64,000 nucleotides of DNA from Synaphobranchus kaupii. Its lineage: Eukaryota; Chordata; Actinopteri; Anguilliformes; Synaphobranchidae. This document shows positions 49,409 to 61,444 of the stretch, piece by piece. The notes beneath the pieces are model-generated. The model was not told the origin of the DNA. It made no database searches and worked only from the letters and a program-made list of their open reading frames with translations. Where the stretch lies: contig CM056380.1 in assembly GCA_029718625.1 (NCBI GenBank), forward strand, positions 104,413,893 through 104,477,892, written 5' to 3'. Both the position numbers and the translations under genes were made by a program. Each line of letters starts with the position of its first letter. Position 1 is the stretch's first letter.

Positions 49409-49714
49409 CTACGATCCATATCTACTGCATATCTGGCAGCAGAGTGATGGTTTGAGGCTTCTTTGATACCTCAGACCCTTGTTGACTTACAGCCATTTTA
49501 CCAATCATGTATTCCATACTGTTCCAGCATAATTTACAGCTAAATCTAGTCCCATCCCCCAATTCCCATAGAGATCCATTCAAATGCAGAGACGTTATAT
49601 AGTATCGCTTGTAAGAGTACCAGAAAATAAGATATGTTTAGGGCATTTTGTTGTTGTTGGGTCACAGACATCAGGAAGTCATGGCATGCAAAGGATATGC
49701 CACCAAATATTAAA
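49409..49714. repeat. Interspersed repeat R1, continuous copy
   Basis: Uninterrupted version of the repeat split in intron g. It runs directly into a Tc1 end at 49715. Confidence 0.75.
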
Positions 49715-49940
49715 GGCAGTCAACTTAGTGTATATAAACTTCTGACCCACTGGAATTGTGATAGTGAATTAAAAGTGAAATAATCTTTTAACAATTGTTG
49801 GAAAAATTACTTGTGTCATGCACAAAGTAGATGTCCTAACTGACTTGCCAACACTGTAGTTTGCTAATATGAAATCTGTGGAGTGGTTAAAAATGAGTTT
49901 TAATGACTTCAAAGTGTATGTAAACTTCCAACTTCAACTG
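49715..49940. mobile_element. Tc1 (Sleeping Beauty-type) right-end fragment
   Basis: Similar to 6176-6415 of the full element. It ends TAAACTTCCAACTTCAACTG and then TA. No coding. Confidence 0.9.
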
Positions 49941-51046
49941 TATGTGTTAACGAGGGAAATGCACAGGTGGCTAAACCGCACTCCTGCTCCCTACCCCTAA
50001 CAAATAATAATAATAATGCCTGGCATTTATATAGCGCCTTTATCACACTATCAGCACTTCACAATGATGAGGGGGAAACTCGCCTCAACCACCACCAATG
50101 TGTAGCACCCACCTGGGAGATGCAACAGCAGCCATTTTGCACCAGAATGCTCACCACACATCAGCCGAGGTGGAGGGGGAGAGAATATTTTTTAGCTAAT
50201 TAAACTGGCGGATGATTAGGTGGCAGGTTGAAAGAGCTGGGTTAGGAGTTTAGCCAGGACACCGGGGAAACCCCTACCCTTTGCGATAGGTGTCACGGGA
50301 TCTTTAATGACCACAGTGAGTCAGAACCTTGGTTTACCGTCTCATCCGAAAGACAGCATCCCCTACAGCACAGTGTCCCATCACTGCACTGGGGCATTGG
50401 GGTTTATTTGAGGCGTTCCCCAGAGGGAAGACTGCCCCCTACTGGCCCACCTACACCAATTCGAGGTGATCTCCCCCAGCAAAAGGCTTACACCACTCTC
50501 CAGCTCCGCCGACTCAGCCACGCCAACCCGCTCTGCAGTTCACCGCCGCTCTCCGCTTGTCAAACCCGGAGATGATACATTACAATGCAGGAAAAACCCT
50601 GGACACTGACCCTTCCTCAGTCTCATGCTGTAGTGGACAGCCTATCAGAGTGACGCCAGGGGATCTAGCCACAGGAGTTGTGGGGCCTAAGTGGGCCCTC
50701 ACAGGGTCCACTGCATTGTCTGCATCTGCAGCTGATTGCCTCCTGATGCCAGCGCTTTTTAGAACGCTTCTTGGCCGCGGGCCTCTGCGTGTGCAGTTCC
50801 CCCATCACGCTCCGTACAAACTGGTTGCCCAGGTGTGATGTCCCCCGCGAACAAGCCACCACCTACCGAATCCTGCGCTCCTCTCAGCATAATAAATGCT
50901 GAAGTGAGCACAACACCAAAAAGACACGGAATTGAACAGTAAGACTGCAGGGTAACGAGGGGGTGGGGGAGCCTAAGGAAGTATATGCCCTCATGGACAC
51001 AGAGGCTCCTTTCGGCATTTAAATATTTATATGAACTACAATAATA
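49941..51046. repeat. Dispersed repeat of unknown class
   Basis: 50000-50540 (GCCTGGCATTTATATAGCGC, then CCACCACCAATGTGTAGCAC, then GGGATCTTTAATGACCACAG) looks like a known type of fish interspersed repeat, recognised by its wording only. The rest is unassigned. Confidence 0.45.
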
Positions 51047-51711
51047 TGTCATGGTTTCTAGCAGCCTCTGCTGTTTCTGCGTTTGGTTTTTCTTTTGGCA
51101 TCGCTGGGACGTTCTATTGGATTTTTTCCGCCGTTTCGTTGTTTGAATCTCGCCCGGCAATTATTCCTTTCACCTGTTTTTGATTTCCTGCCGGTTATAA
51201 ATAGCCCAGGACTTCCGCATTTACGACGCTTCCATATTGTCTTTTGTTTTGACAAGGAAAGCCGGTACGGTATAGGACAGCTCGAGTTGGAGCACTTTGC
51301 CTTCAACATTAAATTGTTGACGCAAGGCGGGACTTGACTCGGATGTCTTAGAGTGTTAGGAATTCTCAGTCTCTTAAAAGAACTCTCTGTCTTTGTTTTG
51401 TGAGTTTACCTGTCTCTAGTGCGAGGCAGGACTCTTTGCCGTTTCAGTTTTTGTTTTATCCTCTTTGTAATACTGCTTTCATTTACGAGAGCAAGAGGTT
51501 GTTTCCTTGGTTTTTCTCATTTCTAAGCGCTCTAGCTCTTGAGCCTTTTTCGCCCGCTTCAGGTTGTTATTTGTTTGTGGCAGTTCATCTCTCTTTTTGA
51601 GAGCCTGTTCTAAACTCTTGTGTCCACAAGTTCACCTGTTTGCTACGGGTTGTTTTGCATTATCCCTTTGTGCCACCGTCGCGCCTGGTCCTTCGACCCA
51701 GTCACCTTACA
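51047..51711 (+). mobile_element. Solo LTR of a gypsy-type element
   Basis: Starts TGTCATGGTTTCTAGCAGCC, ends CAGTCACCTTACA, flanked by a perfect 5-bp duplication TAATA (51042-51046 and 51712-51716). TATAAATAGC near 51198 is a plausible promoter. Related to the LTR at 805-1501. Confidence 0.9.
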
Positions 51712-54137
51712 TAATATTAATAACAACGTGTAAGTACAAGAACCAAAATATTGGGATCCGCCAAGTTACAGCTTTCCTACATAAGTAACCACAATGACCA
51801 CAGACACTCAGCCCTTAAAAACATTAACTTCTGTATGGTCTGACCTCACGTAACTACACAGCATTCAGATACAACTTCACACATCCACACAATAAAGCCC
51901 CAAACTTGGGATATTTTGCCGTTTTTCTACTTCTTTAGTTTCTTCTTCTTCTCCTCCTCATTCTTCTTCTTCTCATTTTTCCTGCCATACCCTCAAAGAA
52001 TAATTCTCCCCATTAGATAACATCGCATACCTGCTCTCCCAAGCTTATCGACCAATAAAAACGCTTCAAACTAATGTGGACACATCGCAGAATCACAGAC
52101 AAAACGGCTATATGGCGTGGTGTTTTCCATGAAGCTACTGTGGCTGTCTCTACAACTGTTATACTTTTCATTTATTAGACTTATTTTCACATTAACAAAC
52201 ATATTTTTATTGCAAAGGCAAAAGACATTTCCAATATTATCCTAACTGTTTCACTTGTACTACAGTGAAAAGGTGAAAGTCAGACGACACCATTTCCGGT
52301 AACGTTACGCAGTATGGAAACAAATGTCATTGACAAATGGCCTATAGCCTATATCACGTGACTGTACCAACAGGCTTCAATGCTTACCATGCGAGAGATC
52401 TGGGTTCGGTCCCCGCCTGGTACTAAAGTGTCATTTCATTTTGGACTAAAACATTGTGCACATATTCTGGTTTTCTGTGTTTGCGTCTAGCCTATTGTGC
52501 ATGCATGTCTCCACATACACTTGGTTAATTCATTTACATGCTTCTTCATGATCCATAGATCAGGTGGTGCTGTTCATTGTATTTCATTAGACATTAAATA
52601 CAGCTCATCTACAAACTCTTTTAATGTGATTGTGGGCTATCAGTAATAGGAGAAATGTTCTCATTCTCATCAGTACAGGGCGTTATGGTTACGCGAATGT
52701 CTGCATGCATTTATGTATCTTGATGTCATTATCTTCATGCATTATTCATCATTAGTTAGCTACCAAAAATAAGTGATATCTGATAAAAAAATGTCTGACG
52801 TAAAAAAAAGCCAAGTTACTCACGCACTTTATCAATACTTTAAAAGTATTGATATCAAAATGTGACCAAGCAATGCTATCCAAAATTTCCTAAATTATTT
52901 AATGTAACTTGGCCCTGTGTTTCTTCGTCTTACCATCTCAAGAGAATGTGGTCAATTAAACTGTATGTTCCACATCAAACTGCAAAATGAGAATAATTTA
53001 TAGTGGAAATACTCTGATTCAGATGTGTTGCACTTAGAAATTAAACAGAAAAAATACTACGCTATAGGGCATGTTTGGACAATTGTCTGCATCCACTGCT
53101 TTGGGTCTATGAAAAGCACAGAATGAATAAAATATATTATTATTATGTATTTATTGATTTGGAATATTTGGATTTCTATCAAAACCTGCGTGGTCCTACA
53201 GAGCATAAATATCCTTGTGTTCACAAAATTCTGTTCGCAAATATCACAACTATTATTATGTTAAGAAAATTAGTACTATTACTTATTTGCCATCATCTGA
53301 CCCACAAACATGTCTGGATACGTTTGTAAAAATGCTATATGTACGCTATTTTCTAGGTAAAAATATGACAAATTTTTATCTGCATTTATTTATTCATCCC
53401 CCCTTTCTCTAATGTACATGATGTTTCTTGATATAAATGTCTGTTTGTGAATTGTAAAGAAATCTGTAACAGCAGTTAACATTTTAAAACATGTACATTT
53501 TCTAAAGTAAACTTGCCAACAAAGTATAACCATATCATTTCTGGAGTGTAATTATTCATCAACTGTTAAAAACATTAATTGAAATCATATATTGTTCCAT
53601 GAGGCACAATCTCTTCACATGCTAAGATGAAGAAACACAGGGCCAAGTTGCATTAAATAATTTAGGAAAGTTTGGATAGCATTGCTTTGGAATAGAGCTG
53701 GTTTATTTAGTGTGAGGTACAATAGGCAATATTGTTAGTTGTCACTTGGCCACATTTTGATATCAATAGTTTTAAAGGCAGGCCTAGTTTTTGCAAATTG
53801 GAATTAAGGACTTATAGACAGCGCTCTGTAGGCTATGCATGCGTAACTTGGCTTTTTTTTTTACGTTGGAGACGTTTGTGATCAAATATGATATCATGTG
53901 TAAGTAGAAATCCAAAAAAGTGTATATTATATTATTATACACAAATAGAAAAATGTATGAGATGCAGTGGACATCCAGCATTGTGTATAGCGTGACATGG
54001 TGTCCGCCCCGCAGTGGTGGTTAATTTGCTATTCAGTGTCCTAGAAGCTCACGCTCTCAGCGAAGATGACCCATACAGTGGTGTGTTGACCGTAATGAAA
54101 TAGAATTCGTGATTTTTGGCTTGTTCTATTGTTCCAG
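51712..54137. repeat. Intergenic with a long inverted repeat
   Basis: Arms about 52796-52950 and 53600-53868 pair in reverse complement (GTAAAAAAAAGCCAAGTTAC; CAATGCTATCC; CACAGGGCCAAGTT) with about 650 bp between. 51940-51980 is a TTC/CTT microsatellite. No upstream gene B exon was found. Confidence 0.7.
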
Positions 54138-54229
54138 GAGTTGGGAAACATCTATGAGCTTTACCAGACAAGGGACAGCATCCATCGTAAAGCCTGCCAT
54201 CATAAGGTCTCCAGCGCTATTGACACAAT
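54138..54229 (+). CDS. gene B exon 1 (homologue of gene A exon g)
   Basis: ELGNIYELYQTRDSIHRKAC, then HHKVSSAIDTM. Acceptor TGTTCCAG, donor GTGAGT. 92 bp, the same size and phase as gene A exon g. Confidence 0.85.
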
Positions 54230-54391
54230 GTGAGTATATTCCCTCAAATAAGGACTACAGAACATCTGGATTTTATTTGGATATATACAGTCCAAAATTA
54301 ACACCCGCCAAGCACCAAATGCGGGTATAATATATTGTGCATTATGATGTACTGTTTTATTGGACACTGTACTTCAAGCATGAAATATATA

Positions 54392-54809
54392 CAGTGCCCT
54401 CCACTATTATTGGCACCCCTGGTAAAGATGAGTAAAAAGGATTATAAAAAATTCACCATATGATGAATTAGCTTAATCTTACACTGGAAAAATGAGAAAA
54501 ATCCAACCTTTAATTGAAGTGAATTTATTATGAGAAAAAATCCCTCATCAAGAAATAATTATTTGTAACATAACCATGTGTGCCACAATTATTGGCACCC
54601 CTGCATTTATATATAGAATAAAGTAATCATTTTTAATGTTAGTTTTATTTTTGAGGGATTTTTTTTTCCCATAATAAATTCACTTCAATTACAGGTTGGA
54701 TTTTTCTCATTTTTTCAGTGTGAGATTAAGCAAATTCACCAAATAGTGAATATTTATATCCTTTTTTACTCATCTTTACCAGGTGCGCCAATAAGAGAGG
54801 AGGGCACTG
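54392..54809. mobile_element. Tc1/mariner-type MITE in gene B intron 1
   Basis: Ends CAGTGCCCTCCACTATTATT and AATAAGAGAGGAGGGCACTG with longer pairing inside (GGTAAAGATGAGTAAAAAGG). TA at 54390-54391 and 54810-54811. It lies where the missing exon would be expected. 54829 starts another similar end (CAGTGCCCTCCATAATG). Confidence 0.85.
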
Positions 54810-55128
54810 TATATATACAGGCACACACAGTGCCCTCCATAATGTTTGCATATTCTTTTTTTGCTTTGGGGGGCTATGTATAAAAAGTGCTGGAATTTCT
54901 ACATGTTTACATGTATAAAAAATACCCTTTAATAAATGGATTTACTGTACTTCATAAAAAGTACCAATGGTAAATTTGTCTTAGTTTAAATGTTTTTTTT
55001 GCTTCTTAATTTTAATTATCCACACATGAAGATAAACTAAATAAAAAAGGAACATTGAGATTGACGTGGATATATGGTGCACACGATTTATTTCTGACGT
55101 CCCCTTCTAATGCTTCTTCATCTCTCAG

Positions 55129-55301
55129 ATGGGATCTACCAAAAGATCCTGCATTTGGATGTGAAAGAGGAGCTGGATGCCAGAGACAAAGAGAACCTCA
55201 TAAAGGCTCAGGAAATCCTGCAGAGAATCGAACGCCGTGACCTGTACAAGTGTGTTTGTGAAATTTATTTCACAGAAAAGGAACACAAGCCGATCACACA
55301 G
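55129..55301 (+). CDS. gene B exon 2 (homologue of gene A exon i)
   Basis: DGIYQKILHLDVKEELDARD, then EILQRIERRDLYKCVCEIYF. Acceptor ATCTCTCAG, donor GTAAAT. 39 bp longer than gene A exon i. Confidence 0.85.
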
Positions 55302-57243
55302 GTAAATCAGGAGTGTGAACAGGACTGTGTGTAATTGCATGTTGTGCGATCCTACTGTACTTGGATGGATGTCACCAGCACCTAACAAAGGTCTGTGTCA
55401 AATGCATTTCTGCCACACAAGTCTTAGCTGGAGCTATCTGGTACCCTGGGTATTATGAGCATCACGAACAAAGTGCGCATAGCAAGTTCTGTCAGGAAAC
55501 TCTTGCTGCCCTTATCCCAACTGTGCAGTCTCCAGCTCCAATTTTTGTACAACATGGTGGCAGCACAAAACTGCTCTTCCGCGGCTTCAAAGCACTGTCA
55601 CAAGCCCATGTAAAGTCAATGGGCGACATCAGTCGCGTTGTCCACATTTCTACAGTTAAAAGCAGCATCAGATCAGCTTACCTGCAAAGCCGGTCTCCGC
55701 CTTGTACAAGCGACCCTATATATGTCAATGGTGGCAAGGTCTGGTTTTCCGCAAGACTGTGTGAGTGCTGCCTGAGCTGAGCCACCGACCAGTACAAGGC
55801 TCACTCCCTCTGCATAGGTGCTGCTACAACTGCTGTCTGTGCGAGCCTGCTGCAGGAGCGCACTTCCTGTTTGGAGGTAGAGTTGGTGGAAGAGTTGTCG
55901 GGAGTTTGGAAAGCATGGAGGAGGATCGTATTGTGCTTCAGTGTGTAATCGATATTGGTTAAGAGTTCTAAAAATCCGTATCATAAACCGGTAAGATGGA
56001 TTCGCTGCTAAGGTGAAAATCTTTGTTGCCGCTGGGGGGCAGAGGGGGAATTTTCCACTTTTTCCTCAATTAAGCACTCGGCTAGCCCTTGCTGATTGGG
56101 TTTTTTTTGTGGGTTTTCACCCTCACAGAAGTAAACCTAACTGCCGTAAGAGTTCACCTACATTATTAATTGGCTAACCATAGTTTATTATAATCCGCTT
56201 TCAGCTAAACCTGGCTGTATTTTGTCCAGAGACATAAATAAACTATTACCAACCTGGCAAATAAAATGCAATAACCTATAGCCTAGCTAAATGTGAAGGG
56301 AAATAAAAAATCACAAGACAATACTAGATGGGAGGAACAAAATCAAAATGTGCTCAATTTGAAAGACTTGGGAAGACTCCGTTGGACTTCTGCCTACGTC
56401 CAATAGTTTTAATAAAAACAAATCCTTATCATACTCAAAGGCTCATGAGCTCTCATGCATCGTAAAGCTTGCTGCTAATAGGCTAAGTGCCACCTTGTTG
56501 CTTCATATTGCATATCGCTGGATTGCTGGGTTAATTTCTTATGGCAAAGCTTATTCTGCTTTATAGGCAATGCATATCTTGTGGAATGTTGGGCTATTTG
56601 CTTTTTTTTCTAACGGCAAAACATTTCTAATGGTAAATAATTCAAATGGCTAAGCATTCTAAAGGCAATCAAATCCTAACAGCAAAGTTGACACCAATAG
56701 CTAGCTTCTGATAGTAGCCTAAGCCTACCTTATCAGAATAAAACCTAGAGTGGCTCTTTTGATAAGTTACATGGCTCCCTTTTGAAAATAAATAATGAAT
56801 TCTTACATGGAATGTAACTTCACTACACCCGATGTTATTAGGTGTTGTAAACCGCATATAGGCTGAAACAATAGGCTACAATTGTCGCGTATGCCTAAAA
56901 TTATTTCCCTCTTTAAACATTAAAAGAAAAAATGCGCTGAGCCCTTTGTTAATTTCCCCATGTTACTCTGCAAATACGTCAACAGTCTACGCATATTTTC
57001 AGACAAATCGGTTGCACCTCATGCATTTCTCCTTCGTTTTGTTGCGAGTAGCCTACATTTGCCCACCTGGCACTTGGCTTTCACAAGGGGGAAAATCGCA
57101 CTGCCACTGTTGTTTGGAACTGTAACCAGTAGCATATAGGCTAAAACTATAAAACTACTGTTAGAGTCTAAAGTATTTCCTCTAGGAAAATTCATCAATT
57201 TCAACATTTTTTATTTTGGGTATATAAAATAGCCTAGTTTATA

Positions 57244-58772
57244 CACTACTCACAAAAAGTTAGGGATATTTGGCTTTCGGGTGAAATTTATGGAAAATGT
57301 AAGTTCACGCTACAGTGATATTATACGTATCATGAAAGTAGGTCATTTAAGTAGAAGCATGCAATGGTGATTTCCTCATCTCAAACAATTTATTGAAACA
57401 AAAGCCAACAACAGTGGTGGGTATACCACAACAAAAATGTCAATGTCTCAATAACTTGTCATGTGCCCTTGAGCATCAATTACAGCTTGACAACGACGTC
57501 TCATGCTGTTCACAAGTCGACTTATTGTCTGCTGAGGCATGGCATCCCACTCTTCTTGAAGGGCGGCCCTCAGGTCATTGAGGTTCTGGGGTACAGAGTT
57601 ACGAGCCTCTACACGGTGAGTCAGCTGATCCCATAGGTTTTCTATGGGATTCAGGTCTGGAGAAAGTGCAGGCCACTCCATTTGAGGTACCCCAGTCTCC
57701 AGCGGCCTTTCCCTAATGATGCGACCTCGATGAGCTGGAGCATTGTTGTCCATGAAGATGAAATTAGGCCTGTGTTGTTCATGCAGGGGCACAATGACTG
57801 GATTAATGATGTTATTCAGGTAGTATGGGCTTGTCACTGTACCATTCACAAAGTGTAGGGCAGTTCTGTATTAACTAGACACACCTGCCCACACTAACAC
57901 CGCCACCACCAAAAGGTCGTCTGGTGACAACAGTGGCTGATGCATAGCGCTCTCCTTGACGTCTCCAACATCGTTGGCGGCCATCATTTCTGCTCAACGT
58001 GAATCGACTTTCATCAGAGAACAGCACTGAGGCCCACTGGTCCCTCGTCCAGCGTAAATGCTCCCTGGCCCATGCAAGACGATGACGCCTGTGCCTGGTG
58101 GTGTGGTCAGGTACCCTTGCAGGTCGTCTAGCACGCAGACCACGCTGATGTAAACGGTTTCGAATGGTCTGACGTGACACTTGGGTGCCTCTCACCTCCC
58201 TTAAATGTGCCTGGAGTTGAGTGGCATTCATCATCCGGTTCCGCAGGGCACTGTTCACAATGAAGCGGTCATCAGTGTGGGATGTGGCCAAAGGACGTCC
58301 ACTTCTATGCCTTTCTGTGACTCTTCCAGTCTCTCTGTATCTCTGTTGCAACCTGCTGATGACACTCTGTGACACTCTAAGCTCAGTGGCCACTTCCCTC
58401 TGAGAACATCCTGTTTGAAGCCTCGCAATGGCGAGGTACTGTTGATCAATTGTTAGGTGTCGTCTTGGTCTCATGATGTCAAAATGTGAACAGCATGATG
58501 AAGAGGACTGTTTAAATACCAATTCTAATTGAACCAGGAAATTTATTAGTCGATTCATGGATCAAACACCTGTTGTGAATTTTGCCGTTCAGCTCCTTGT
58601 TAGAGAACAGCAAGTTGTGCAAAAAGTACTGAAACATTGAATAGTTGGACATGTGCATTCAAAAGTTTAGAGAAGGTCAAATTAATTTCACCTGTAAAGG
58701 TTATAGTGCATTTTAGGTTCATCCTGAAATTTCACCCGAAAGCCGAATATCCCTAACTTTTTGTGAGTAGTG
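57244..58772 (-). mobile_element. Tc1/mariner element, DD35E, 1.5 kb
   Basis: Ends CACTACTCACAAAAAGTTAG and CTAACTTTTTGTGAGTAGTG with about 45 bp of near-perfect pairing. TA at 57242-57243 and 58773-58774. Confidence 0.93.
57448..58476 (-). pseudogene. DD35E transposase, nearly intact
   Basis: The probable start is MRPRRHLTIDQQYLAIARLQ at 58476. It has two helix-turn-helix parts (REVATELRVSQSVISRLQQR; VSRQTIRNRLHQRGLRARRP), then SVLFSDESRFTLS, MDNNAPAHRGR and [11 protein letters not shown]. There are 35 residues between the last Asp and Glu. A one-base loss near 57888 (after GGGGVSV) and a TAA near 57872 break it into two frames. Otherwise the length (about 340 codons) is normal for the group. 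Confidence 0.88.
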
Positions 58773-59367
58773 TATATGATATACATGTATATACATGATC
58801 ACTGTCTCAGGACGCTAATGCAGCAATTATGTAAATGCGGTCAATACACCTCCCGGAGGACAGGAGCGATTCACACTTGGGTACCAACGCCAAATGGCGT
58901 TGAACATGGCGGTTAGAGGGGGTCTTTGAGGTTAAAAAATAAATTTAAAAAATCTATGAAAACTCATCTAACTCAGTTCTCTAAGTTGAATTTAGGCATT
59001 TGCAGTATAACCATTTCAGAAAAGTCAGGGCAGGACAGAAACATGCCATAATTAAATTATTCAAAATTTAAAATCACAATGCCAATTGGCATCGCACTTG
59101 GCCGTTCTAGTGTTAAAGATACAAGTCAATTGGCTGAAATATAATCTTTCTCGTAGGTGTTTGCGCCCAGTGAATAGGCCTATTGTTTCACCAGCGGGAG
59201 GGGTGATACTTTTAAATCTCCTATTGAATCCTATGAATGACAGTTTTCATACCTTGCCGATTACCATGGACTGCTTAGTAGATAATGTAGCCTATTAACA
59301 ATCAATATTTTATTGGTTTTGAGCAATTTTTGGTTGTTACTCTGTTTCGTTATTTATATAGAAAATT

Positions 59368-59590
59368 GGGCGGCAGTGTAGTATAATGGTTAAGGAACTG
59401 GACTTGTAACCGAAAGGTTGCAGGTTCGATTCCCAGGTAGAACACTGCCGTTGTACCCTTGAGCAAGGTACTTAACCTGAATTGCTTCAGTATATATCCA
59501 GCTGTATAAATGGATAAATGTAATAAGAAGTTGTGTAAGTCGCTCTGGATAAGAGCGTCTGCTAAATACCTATAATGTAATATAATGTAA
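59368..59590 (+). mobile_element. tRNA-derived SINE with L2-type tail
   Basis: TAGTATAATGGTTAAGGAAC (A-box) and a perfect B-box GGTTCGATTCC at 59423-59433. The tail GTCGCTCTGGATAAGAGCGT is like L2-type LINE ends. Confidence 0.88.
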
Positions 59591-59785
59591 ATTAAATTTG
59601 GATTAATGTGTAGCCTATAATTTCTGGCTATGCTAAATGTAAAGTATTTAAAAAGTTGGTAGCTAGGCTAGATAGGCTAGCCTATAATTTAGCGAACCGC
59701 AATGTTAGGTGTATACTGTAGGCTACATGCAACTAGGCCTAGCTACTTGTACATGTAGGCTACAGACAGGTTTGTTTTTTTGGGC

Positions 59786-59937
59786 GGAGAGGAGCGGAGG
59801 AAAGGAGGTGGGGAGTGAAGAATATTGGGATGCAGCCAGAGAAGAGTGCGCATGGCAAGGCCTTTTTACATAGGCTATAATAGGGTGCATCCCAATATTC
59901 TTCACTCCCCACCTCCTTTCCTCCACTCCTCTCCTCC
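59786..59937. repeat. Near-perfect inverted repeat, 50-bp arms
   Basis: Arm 59786-59834 (GGAGGAAAGGAGGTGGGGAG, then AATATTGGGATGCA) pairs with 59886-59937, with a 51-base loop between. Purine-rich on one arm. Confidence 0.92.
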
Positions 59938-60914
59938 AAGGAAGTATGCAAAATATCCTGCACGTTTCAAGTACAAGTATTTGCATGTACAGTATACAAT
60001 GTAGCCTACCTGACATTGTGGTTTGCATCGAGACATCAATTAATATGTAACATTAGATTAAAACACAGAGTTTCCGGGGCACGGAGGAGAGGTGGTGACT
60101 GTGAAGGAAAGGAGCCAGGAGGGTGCATTTTTCGAGTAGGGGAGACCGGGTAGGGGTTGTAATACTTTTGGTTCGAACATGCATAACTCGGAGTGTTTGT
60201 GCTAGAGCTCTTAAACGTTGATACAAGCTACCCATATTTGCCTTCTACAAATAGTAGTCATTGAGACATCTCCTACAATATCACAGAATATGTGAGTTAA
60301 TGTCAAATATAAAGAATTCCACTGTTACAACCTTAATACTAGGGTTAGTTGTAACACTAGCTGGGGATAGATGTAACAGGAACAGAAAACCTCCTTAAAT
60401 CAGGCCCACAGTGAAATTTACACAAGAACTTTAATAAAATATCTGAATAGTCAAAAAGTGCATTCTCAGAGTTATTTGGCTAAATAGCCAGGTTACCAAA
60501 CTACTTCATCTTGTCCCCTTAATTATTGAGTAATTTCTTGCAGTCAAGACATTGATAAATCGGTATTGAAGATAATACATCCTAAAGCTTGTTCGTCCAC
60601 AATAGCCTTGATAGTCGTACAGATTGATGCATTTCAGAATGGAAAATAGCTTGTCGCTGCCCAGTTTCTGTTTTGGGTTATTGAAGAGGTAACAGTATGT
60701 AGCCTATTGGCAGACATTGCATGAAGGACTGCCATTTTCCACAGCTTTATTTCTGTTTTGGGTCCCATTTTTCCAATCGAATAACCGGCCAATAAAATTA
60801 TAATTGAGCTGTATTGACATAATGGGAAATGTAAATAAACAATGAACTATGTCCCATATCTCTGAGGTGCAAAGCCGGGTTTGAGGAATTTCCTTTATTC
60901 ATTTTCTCTTTCAG

Positions 60915-60968
60915 GAAGACAAGGCATTGGCAAAAGAACTAGAAGATTATGAAGATATTGGAACAAAA
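60915..60968 (+). CDS. gene B exon 3
   Basis: EDKALAKELEDYEDIGTK, 18 codons, acceptor CTCTTTCAG, donor GTGAGT. It occupies the place of gene A exon j but is shorter, and the AEDF-type motif is only weakly recognisable. Confidence 0.7.
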
Positions 60969-61065
60969 GTGAGTTTGGTCAGTTTCTTTCATTCATAAAC
61001 TGAAATGTTAAATTTGTTTTAAAAAAATGTTAAGAATGTATTTGGTTTTATCTCCTTTCAATGAG

Positions 61066-61170
61066 ATCATGGAGAGGACTTATGGGATGAAGGGAGTCGA
61101 CCCAATTAAGCAAATCAATTTCTACACAAAGATCGAGCCTAACACAGCCAGAAAACTGGATAGAAAGGAT
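61066..61170 (+). CDS. gene B exon 4 (homologue of gene A exon k)
   Basis: IMERTYGMKGVDPIKQINFY, then TKIEPNTARKLDRKD. 105 bp as in gene A. The acceptor TTTCAATGAG is weak, the donor GTGAGC is good. Confidence 0.85.
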
Positions 61171-61444
61171 GTGAGCCATTTTAAATTTAAGATACCACTA
61201 AAAGGAATATGTGTCTGACAAAAATGTACACCATCATTCAATTTTACAGTCATACACATTCAGACATAACTAACCCTCATGTAGTCCTCCATTAGATAAG
61301 TATAACCTGATGTGATGCATAACATAACAAATTTTACTTTGTCATTATTTATTCAACTAAAAATAAGCCAACCTGGAAATTACTGCAACTTGTCTGACTG
61401 CAACCCGGATCAAATCAAATCTAACTTACATTCTATCTCCCTAG

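Larger units (their letters stand above)
55302..60914 (+). other. Gene B intron 2 (5.6 kb)
   Basis: Contains a DD35E Tc1-type element (57244-58772), a tRNA-derived SINE (59368-59590) and a strong hairpin (59786-59937). Frames at 55361-55984 show no known family. No SAMHD1 exon was seen. Confidence 0.7.

Noticed and set aside
55361..55984. Long frames on both strands in gene B intron 2
   Set aside because: No recognised family, no splice-site support, and the sequence style is that of an interspersed repeat.
59423..59433. Perfect B-box suggesting a tRNA gene
   Set aside because: No cloverleaf follows; the L2-type tail shows it is a SINE.
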